Made by a program: the position numbers and the translations under genes. The notes below the pieces were generated by a model that was given only the letters and a program-made list of their open reading frames with translations, ran no database searches and was not told the DNA's origin. DNA of 6,234 nt. It comes from CAZVIK01 sp964627045 (lineage in GTDB: Bacteria > Acidobacteriota > Terriglobia > Bryobacterales > Bryobacteraceae). Shown here in pieces: positions 1-4,263 of this stretch. The stretch is taken from positions 1 through 6,234 of the forward strand of contig CAZVIK010000224.1 of NCBI GenBank assembly GCA_964627045.1. Direction: 5' to 3'. Numbering within the stretch: the stretch's first letter is position 1; every line of letters begins with the position of its first letter.

Positions 1-85
1 GTAGGGCAGCCCTCCCCAGGCCCCCTTCGTTGCCGCCCTTGTGGGGCAGCCCTTCCGGGCTGCGGCAGGGCTTTCCAGCCCTGCC
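1..85. repeat. Tandem GC-rich hairpin repeat with a degenerate partial copy
   Basis: Two perfect inverted repeats lie side by side. The first has 7-bp arms (GCAGCCC at 46-52, GGGCTGC at 57-63) and the second 9-bp arms (GGCAGGGCT at 64-72, AGCCCTGCC at 77-85). Both have the loop TTCC. The 13 bases at 41-53 match positions 1-13 at 12 of 13, so a decayed or partial extra copy seems to begin at or before the window edge. The region is non-coding and follows the 3' end of the minus-strand gene at 97. It looks like a dispersed intergenic REP-like element. It may also protect mRNA 3' ends or weakly terminate transcription, but neither strand shows a T-tract after the stems. The symmetry is seen directly; membership of a genomic repeat family is inferred. 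Confidence 0.6.
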
Positions 86-96
86 CCTTTGCACCC

Positions 97-708
97 CTAC
101 TTCTTCACCTGCAACCGCAGAATCGTCTTCAGCTTCTCCGGCTTGGTCCGCCCCGGATCGGACAGGTAGATTTCGTGATGTTTCCCCTCGGTCTTCAACC
201 CGCACTCAGCCGCGAACTCGATCATCTTCGTAATCGTCGCCGGCTCCTCTGCGTACGGCCCCACGTGCAGCATCTGGACCACCTTGCCCTCGCGCCAACT
301 CTCCAGCCGGACCCGGTCCACCGCCGCAAGCCCCTTCTTTTCCTTGACGGTCTTCTTGATGGCGCGGACCATAGCCGACGTGATCAACTCCGGCAGCGGA
401 ATCATAAGCGTCCAGCGCCAGTCCTTCGGTTTGGCCTTCTCCATCGGGCCGGAAACCGCCCACCACAGTCCTTCCAGCCCCATCACCGGATAGTCGATCT
501 TCGCCGGTCCCATCTTCAGCGTCATCTTCATGGTGTAGGCCACGCTGAACAGGGCCTGAATCGCTTCCTGGAACACGGGATTCGACTCGGGGTTCCCCTC
601 GCCGTCGATCATCAGGTACTTGAGCCTGGGCACGTCCACCAGCGCGGGCTTCCGCGCGGAGGCCGTATAGAGAGCTTTCCATTCTTTTTTCAAATCGATC
701 TTGCGCAT
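97..708 (-). CDS. Stand-alone GyrI-like small-molecule-binding domain protein
   Basis: This 203-residue cytoplasmic protein belongs to the stand-alone GyrI-like (SOUL/BRE superfamily) group. Such domains bind hydrophobic or cationic small molecules in drug-sensing regulators; some stand-alone members, such as Listeria Lin2189 and YtkR7, hydrolyse cyclopropane-containing toxins. Supporting residues are LKYLMIDGEGNP (29-40), the central LEGLWWAVSG (78-87), the MLHVGPYAEEPATI stretch (146-159) and the C-terminal HHEIYLSDP (177-185) followed by RTKPEKLKTILR. No DNA-binding domain is attached, and the length fits the family. The ATG at 706-708 has GGAG on its own strand (714-717) with 5-nt spacing. 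It is transcribed away from the secreted-protein gene. A xenobiotic-binding or detoxifying role is plausible, but the actual ligand cannot be read from sequence. Confidence 0.85.
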   Translation of the reverse strand: MRKIDLKKEWKALYTASARKPALVDVPRLKYLMIDGEGNPESNPVFQEAIQALFSVAYTMKMTLKMGPAKIDYPVMGLEGLWWAVSGPMEKAKPKDWRWTLMIPLPELITSAMVRAIKKTVKEKKGLAAVDRVRLESWREGKVVQMLHVGPYAEEPATITKMIEFAAECGLKTEGKHHEIYLSDPGRTKPEKLKTILRLQVKK

Positions 709-712
709 TTCG

Positions 713-730
713 GCTCCGAGACTTCGGAGC
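713..730. promoter_or_regulatory. Perfect palindrome overlapping the gyrI-like leader and RBS
   Basis: GCTCCGA (713-719) and TCGGAGC (724-730) form a perfect 7-bp inverted repeat around a 4-base loop. It lies between two divergent genes. It starts just downstream of a consensus -10 box (minus strand, 732-737) and contains the GGAG ribosome binding site of the minus-strand gene. It could be an operator for a dimeric regulator, or an RNA hairpin that hides the ribosome binding site. The symmetry is certain; the function is inferred. Confidence 0.45.
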
Positions 731-731
731 G

Positions 732-759
732 ATTATACAACTATCATGAAAGTTGGCAT
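732..759 (-). promoter_or_regulatory. Candidate sigma-70-type promoter of the gyrI-like gene
   Basis: Read on the minus strand, positions 737-732 are a perfect TATAAT -10 box. ATGCCA at 759-754 matches the -35 consensus TTGACA at four of six bases, with a 16-bp spacer. The predicted transcript start is near 725, giving a leader of about 17 nt that begins inside the palindrome. The -35 box would overlap the first codons of the divergent gene, so the two transcription units may interfere. Confidence 0.45.
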
Positions 760-1370
760 TCGCTCTTCCCCTCCGGTGGCTCCTGGCGGCGGCGTTCGCG
801 GCGGGCGCGTGCGTTTCCGCGCAGGTGATCGAGTTTGAGTCCGGGGGGCTGAACTACCAGACGCTGTCCCGCAACGGCGTCACCATCATGTTCGCCTACC
901 TTCCCGTGCAGGTGCGCGAGTACGCCATCCTCCAGATGACCGTCACCAACGGCTCCAGCATGGTCTGCCCGGTGCGGCCCGAGGATTTCATCGTCCGCCT
1001 CCCTAACGGCCGCGATGTGCGCGCGGGAGCGGCCGACACCGTGGTGAGCAGTTTCCTGCGCAACGCCGGACGCAACGACGTCATCCGCCTGGTTACCACT
1101 TATGAAATGGGGCTTTACGGGCTCACACGTTTCCGGTCCACCAGCGGCTACGAGGCGCGGCGGCAGGCCGCGCTCGCGGAGATGACATCGACCAAACTGC
1201 GCGCCGCCGCCGCGGCTTCGGCGATCGCCTTCGTGGAGTTGAAGCTCAAACCCGGCGAATCGACCGACGGCGCGGTGTTCTTCCCCGTCCGGAACGTCCC
1301 GCTGGCCGGGTCCATCCTTCGCACCACCGTCATCAGCCAGTCGTTCGAGTTCAATCCCATCAAGCCGTGA
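753..1370 (+). CDS. Secreted protein of unknown function (possible Ig-like beta fold)
   Basis: I do not recognise a named family. The 205-residue product opens with a signal peptide: R8, a hydrophobic Leu/Ala-rich core (9-19) and a likely signal peptidase I site VSA|Q after residue 23. Cys20 is preceded by A-G-A, a poor lipobox, so a lipoprotein is less likely. The mature part alternates polar and hydrophobic residues; MTVTNGSS (62-69), PEDFIVRLPNG (76-86) and LKPGESTDGAVFFPV (165-179) resemble Ig-like extracellular domains of the DUF4352 type, a weak resemblance. The start is uncertain: a stop at 747-749 blocks extension in this frame, so TTG at 753 is the only start keeping the whole signal peptide, yet an ATG at 746 lies one frame off. 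The stop overlaps the GTG of the next gene, so the two are probably cotranscribed and translationally coupled. Confidence 0.75.
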   Translation: MAFALPLRWLLAAAFAAGACVSAQVIEFESGGLNYQTLSRNGVTIMFAYLPVQVREYAILQMTVTNGSSMVCPVRPEDFIVRLPNGRDVRAGAADTVVSSFLRNAGRNDVIRLVTTYEMGLYGLTRFRSTSGYEARRQAALAEMTSTKLRAAAAASAIAFVELKLKPGESTDGAVFFPVRNVPLAGSILRTTVISQSFEFNPIKP

Positions 1371-2233
1371 TCGACCTCCACACTCATTCCGACGAATCCG
1401 ACGGAAGCCTCAGCCCGCCGCTGCTGGTGGAAGCCGCCGCGCGCGCCGGACTGGAAGCGTTGGCCATCGCCGACCACGACACGCTGAACGGATACGACCG
1501 CGCCGTAGCGCCGGCCGCCGCACTCGGCTTGGACCTGGTTTGCGCCATCGAGGTGGGGACGACGCTGGCCGACCCGCCTCTGCGCCATGTCCACGTGCTT
1601 GGCTACTTTCTGGGCGAGCCGCCGCAGGCCGCATTCCGCGACTGGCTCGCGGACATCCACGCCGACCGCCGGCGCCGGAACGTGGCGCTCGCCGAGCGGC
1701 TCCAGGCGATGGGTTTGCCGGTCGCCGTCGAGGAAGCCGAAGCGCTCGGCCGCAGCGTCACCGGCCGCCCCCACTTCGCTAAACTGCTGGTCCGGAAGGG
1801 TTTCGCCGCCGATAGCCAGGAGGCCTTCGACAAGTACCTTGGAAACAACGCCTCCGGCTACGTGCCCCGCAAAGAACCTTCGACGGCTGAGGCCATCGGA
1901 CGCTTGCTCGCGGCCGGCGCACTGCCCGTGCTCGCGCACGCCGGGCGGCTCACCAGAGACACGCCGGAGATTCTGGACGGCCTCGTCGCTGGCCTGGCCA
2001 AGCTGGGCCTGGGCGGCCTCGAGGTCTATCACAGCGACCACACGCCTGAGGACACACGCCGTTTGCTGGGGCTGGCGGACTCCTACGGACTGGCCGTCAC
2101 GGGCGGGTCGGATTTTCACGGAGATGCCAAGCCCGGCGTCGAACTCGGCACAGGGTACAAAGGGAACCTCACCGTTTCGCGCGAAGTGCTTGAAAATCTT
2201 AGAGATTCAGTGAATCACCGGCCCCGGCGCTAG
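1367..2233 (+). CDS. PHP-domain phosphoesterase, YciV/TrpH (RNase AM) type
   Basis: This 288-residue cytoplasmic metal-dependent phosphoesterase contains a full PHP domain and is close in length to E. coli YciV. Family members remove the 3' phosphate from 3',5'-nucleotide bisphosphates and act as 5'-to-3' exonucleases on short RNA. Visible metal-ligand motifs are HTHSDESDG (5-13), DHDT (36-39), Glu62, HVH (75-77), RPHFA (134-138), His191 in LAHAGR and GGSDFHG (246-252). The family normally has AHPGR where this protein has AHAGR; the histidine is kept. The GTG start (1367) overlaps the previous gene's TGA as GTGA and has no clear ribosome binding site, which suggests translational coupling to the secreted-protein gene. 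The 3' end overlaps convergent ygfZ by 27 bp. The family call is firm; the exact substrate is inferred. Confidence 0.9.
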   Translation: MIDLHTHSDESDGSLSPPLLVEAAARAGLEALAIADHDTLNGYDRAVAPAAALGLDLVCAIEVGTTLADPPLRHVHVLGYFLGEPPQAAFRDWLADIHADRRRRNVALAERLQAMGLPVAVEEAEALGRSVTGRPHFAKLLVRKGFAADSQEAFDKYLGNNASGYVPRKEPSTAEAIGRLLAAGALPVLAHAGRLTRDTPEILDGLVAGLAKLGLGGLEVYHSDHTPEDTRRLLGLADSYGLAVTGGSDFHGDAKPGVELGTGYKGNLTVSREVLENLRDSVNHRPRR

Positions 2234-3118
2234 CACCTCGCCCTCGATCCCGCCGATCTCGACCTTGCTCCCGGGCCTCACCTGTTCGGGTCTGAGGTAG
2301 GCGAACGCGATGGTCTTGCCGAGCGCGTGCGAGAACACGGCGCTCGTAACCCCTGTGTTTGGAGCAACTTCTCCCTGGAAGGCGACCCGCACCAACAGCC
2401 GGTTCACGTGGCCGCGCGCGCGAATCCGCTCGACGATCTCCTGGCCGAGGTAGCAGCCTTTGTTGAAGTGCATGGCATGGAGCAACTGCGTTTCCTGGGG
2501 CAGGTTGGCGGCAGAAAAGTCCTTTCCGTAAAGCGGCTTGCCGTTCTCGATCCGCGCCACGAGCGCGTCGGCTTCGGTGGCCGCGAAGGCGCCGGCGGCC
2601 GACAACTCGCTCAAAAAGCGGGCTTTATCGTCCGCCGGCAAAAAAACCATGTAGCCGTCTCCGCCGGCGGCGCTCACGCGCGCCACCATCATCGCTCCCC
2701 ACTCGGCGTGACCGCATGGTTCGGCCGGAACCGGGGCGCCGAGCGATGCCAAAAGTCCGGCCGATCGGGGTCCTTCGAGGGCGACAGTGGCGGTCGTCGC
2801 CGTCAAGTCTTCCAACGTGACGTCGTCGGCGATGATGTGCCGGTCGATGTGCGCGAGGAGCCCGAAGGCCGTTTCGGGCTCCGAATCGATGAATAAATCC
2901 AAAGTTTTTATGTATAAATATACATCGCCAAGGATGTGTCCCTGGGCATCCAGGAAAAACGCGTAGCAGCCTTCCCCGGGCCGGAGTTGCTCGATGTGGT
3001 TGGTTGTGAGGGCGTGCAGCAGGCGGACCCGGTCCTCGCCGCGGACGAGGATTTTACCTCGCCCGCTAAGGTCAAGCCATGCAACGTTATCGCGAAGTGC
3101 CTGGTATCCGGGAGTCAT
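2207..3118 (-). CDS. ygfZ: YgfZ/GcvT-domain folate-binding Fe-S cluster repair protein
   Basis: This 303-residue cytoplasmic protein is a GcvT-like aminomethyltransferase homologue. YgfZ binds tetrahydrofolate and supports assembly or repair of certain Fe-S enzymes, such as MiaB, especially under oxidative stress. The diagnostic signature KGCYLGQE is at 220-227, with the conserved cysteine at 222, followed by RIRARGHVNR. The N-terminal part has the folate-fold elements LDLSGRGKILVRGEDRVRLLH (15-35) and LTTNHIEQLRPGEG (37-50). The C-terminal beta-barrel (about 240-300) is complete and the length is typical. The ATG (3116-3118) is preceded only by GC-rich sequence with no strong ribosome binding site. 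An AT-rich patch with unusual codons covers residues 65-77. The gene is divergent from the GloC-like gene and overlaps the PHP gene tail to tail. Confidence 0.93.
   Translation of the reverse strand: MTPGYQALRDNVAWLDLSGRGKILVRGEDRVRLLHALTTNHIEQLRPGEGCYAFFLDAQGHILGDVYLYIKTLDLFIDSEPETAFGLLAHIDRHIIADDVTLEDLTATTATVALEGPRSAGLLASLGAPVPAEPCGHAEWGAMMVARVSAAGGDGYMVFLPADDKARFLSELSAAGAFAATEADALVARIENGKPLYGKDFSAANLPQETQLLHAMHFNKGCYLGQEIVERIRARGHVNRLLVRVAFQGEVAPNTGVTSAVFSHALGKTIAFAYLRPEQVRPGSKVEIGGIEGEVLAPGPVIH
2889..2925. other. AT-rich island with palindrome inside ygfZ
   Basis: Only 6 of these 37 bases are G or C, in an otherwise strongly GC-rich window. The island contains the inverted repeat ATGTATA (2910-2916) and TATACAT (2919-2925) with a 2-base spacer. 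It encodes YgfZ residues 66-77, and on the coding strand uses codons rare in such a genome (GTA, TAT, TTA twice, ATA, AAA, ACT, TTG). The reading frame is intact. Confidence 0.6.
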
Positions 3119-3144
3119 GACCGCCGCCGGGCGCGTGCTACAAC
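3117..3144 (+). promoter_or_regulatory. Candidate promoter of the gloC-ccmEF run
   Basis: TACAAC (3139-3144) is a four-of-six match to the -10 box and has an extended -10 TG at 3136-3137. ATGACC (3117-3122) matches TTGACA at four positions with a 16-bp spacer. The predicted transcript start is near 3151, about 6 nt before the ATG at 3157. The -35 box overlaps the divergent ygfZ start codon. This is a weak motif-only call. Confidence 0.3.
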
Positions 3145-3147
3145 CAG

Positions 3148-3153
3148 AGTATA
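3148..3153 (-). promoter_or_regulatory. Candidate -10 box (TATACT) for ygfZ
   Basis: On the minus strand this is TATACT, five of six bases of the -10 consensus, within CGCTATACT. It lies about 30 nt upstream of the ygfZ ATG. No convincing -35 box is found 16-18 bp further upstream. The same nine bases occur on the plus strand just ahead of ccmE. Confidence 0.35.
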
Positions 3154-3156
3154 GCG

Positions 3157-3801
3157 ATGATTCACGAGATTCTCGCGGTGGGGCCGCTGGCCTGCAATTG
3201 TGTGATCTTCGGCGACGAACAGACTCGCGAAGCGTTCGTCGTCGATCCCGGCGACGACGGCGAAACGATTTTGCGGCGAGTGGAGAAGCACGGCCTGAAG
3301 GTCAAGGGTATCGTCATCACGCACGGCCACATCGATCACGTGGGCGCGGCGGCCACGCTGCAGCGGGCCACCGGGGCGCCGGTGTATCTGAACGAACACG
3401 ATTTCCCCACTTACAGCCAGGTCGGGATGCAGGCCGCGTGGCTCGGCATGGACGCGCCTGAGTTCGCCGATGTCAACGCGCCGCTGCGCGACGGAGATAC
3501 GCTGCACCTGGGCGGGACGGAATTCGCCGTGCTCCACACGCCGGGACACACGCCGGGAAGCGTGGGGCTGTGGATCGCCTCGGAGAAGATCCTGGCCGCC
3601 GGCGATACGCTTTTCCGCGAGAGCATCGGCCGCACGGACCTGCCGGGCGGCGATCCCCGCAAGATCCTGGTTTCGATCCGGGAGAAGTTCCTGCCCCTGC
3701 CCGAGGAAACGCTGGTGATCCCGGGCCACGGCCCCACCACGACCATGGCCCACGAAAAGCGGCATAACTACTTTTTGCAGCGTCCGGCCCCCCGGATTTG
3801 A
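3157..3801 (+). CDS. gloC: Metallo-beta-lactamase-fold hydrolase, YcbL/GloC-like glyoxalase II
   Basis: This 214-residue cytoplasmic protein is a binuclear-metal hydrolase. By similarity it hydrolyses S-lactoylglutathione or a related thioester in methylglyoxal detoxification. The metal ligands are all visible: THGHIDH (55-61; His56, His58, Asp60, His61), His131 in TPGHTPGS, Asp150 in AGDTLF and His191 in PGHGP. GRTDLPGGD (158-166) and the C-terminal HNYFLQ also follow the YcbL pattern. The length equals that of E. coli YcbL (215 aa); the glutathione-binding C-terminal domain of classical GloB is missing, as expected for this subtype. The ATG at 3157 has only a weak AGAG upstream. It is the first gene of a plus-strand run and lies 27 bp before ccmE. 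The fold is certain; the substrate is less so, since the thiol used by the organism is unknown. Confidence 0.88.
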   Translation: MIHEILAVGPLACNCVIFGDEQTREAFVVDPGDDGETILRRVEKHGLKVKGIVITHGHIDHVGAAATLQRATGAPVYLNEHDFPTYSQVGMQAAWLGMDAPEFADVNAPLRDGDTLHLGGTEFAVLHTPGHTPGSVGLWIASEKILAAGDTLFRESIGRTDLPGGDPRKILVSIREKFLPLPEETLVIPGHGPTTTMAHEKRHNYFLQRPAPRI

Positions 3802-3803
3802 CG

Positions 3804-3812
3804 CGCTATACT
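3804..3812 (+). promoter_or_regulatory. Candidate -10 motif (CGCTATACT) upstream of ccmE
   Basis: TATACT at 3807-3812 is five of six bases of the -10 consensus and lies 16 nt before the ccmE ATG. TTGACG at 3798-3803 would be a good -35 box, but it is only 3 bp upstream and cannot pair with it. The nine bases are identical to those at the ygfZ candidate on the other strand. An internal start for ccmEF is possible but unproven. Confidence 0.25.
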
Positions 3813-3828
3813 GAGACCAAAGGGCGCT

Positions 3829-4254
3829 ATGAAAACCTACGGCAAGTTTGCCGCTCTCATTCTGGTCATCGCCGGCACCCTGGTGTGGCTGGCGGCTGGG
3901 GGGATCAGCGAGAGCAAGACCTACTATAAGACCGTGTCGGAACTCCAGCAGATGGGCGACACGGCCATGGACCGGCGGCTGCGCGTAGCCGGGGATGTGG
4001 AACCCGGCTCCATCGTGCGGCTGGGCAAGGAAGTGGCCTTCACGCTGCACCAGGAAAGCCGCAAACTCAAGGTGATCTACGACGGAGCCGACCCGCTGCC
4101 CGACACCTTCAAAGACAGCGCGCAGGCCCTGGCCGATGGCCGCATGGGAGCCGACGGCGTCTTCCGCGCCAACAAGATCCAGGCCAAGTGCGCCTCGAAG
4201 TACGAGGCGGCGCCCGGCCCGCATCCGGACTCGGTGAAGCGCGCGGGCCTCTAG
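3829..4254 (+). CDS. ccmE: Cytochrome c maturation haem chaperone CcmE, CxxxY variant
   Basis: CcmE is a membrane-anchored periplasmic OB-fold protein that binds haem covalently and passes it to CcmF. The 141-residue product has an N-terminal membrane anchor (about 7-23), TYYKTVSEL (31-39), RRLRVAGDVEPGSIVR (49-64), the beta-barrel stretch AFTLHQESRKLKVIYDG (70-86), PDTF (91-94) and GVFRANKIQAK (110-120). The standard protein continues as AKHDENY, with His binding haem. Here it is AKCASKY, so Cys121 (codon 4189-4191) takes the place of the histidine and Tyr125 is kept. This matches the CxxxY class described for Desulfovibrio and some archaea. The C-terminal tail after Tyr125 is only 16 residues. 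The ATG at 3829 has AAAGGG just upstream. It lies 9 bp before ccmF, so the two are surely cotranscribed. Confidence 0.95.
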   Translation: MKTYGKFAALILVIAGTLVWLAAGGISESKTYYKTVSELQQMGDTAMDRRLRVAGDVEPGSIVRLGKEVAFTLHQESRKLKVIYDGADPLPDTFKDSAQALADGRMGADGVFRANKIQAKCASKYEAAPGPHPDSVKRAGL

Positions 4255-4255
4255 C

Positions 4256-4259
4256 GGGG
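4256..4259 (+). promoter_or_regulatory. Weak ribosome binding site of ccmF
   Basis: GGGG lies 4 nt upstream of the ATG at 4264, directly after the ccmE stop codon (4252-4254). It supports this start; the short gap also suggests translational coupling with ccmE. Confidence 0.4.
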
Positions 4260-4263
4260 TTCT

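Noticed and set aside
44..87. Rho-independent terminator
   Set aside because: The stems are strong but neither strand has a T-tract after them, so I list it as a hairpin repeat instead.
175..828. Plus-strand open frame opposite the gyrI-like gene
   Set aside because: The minus-strand protein has clear family motifs (HHEIYLSDP, EKLKTILR); the plus-strand product is His/Arg/Pro-rich and has no recognised domain.
1148..2119. Minus-strand open frame (323 codons) antisense to the PHP gene
   Set aside because: It is antisense to a gene with intact metal-ligand motifs; no domain or ribosome binding site supports it.
3798..3812. TTGACG plus TATACT as a complete promoter for ccmE
   Set aside because: The two boxes are only 3 bp apart, far from the 16-18 bp needed, so only the -10-like box is listed with low confidence.
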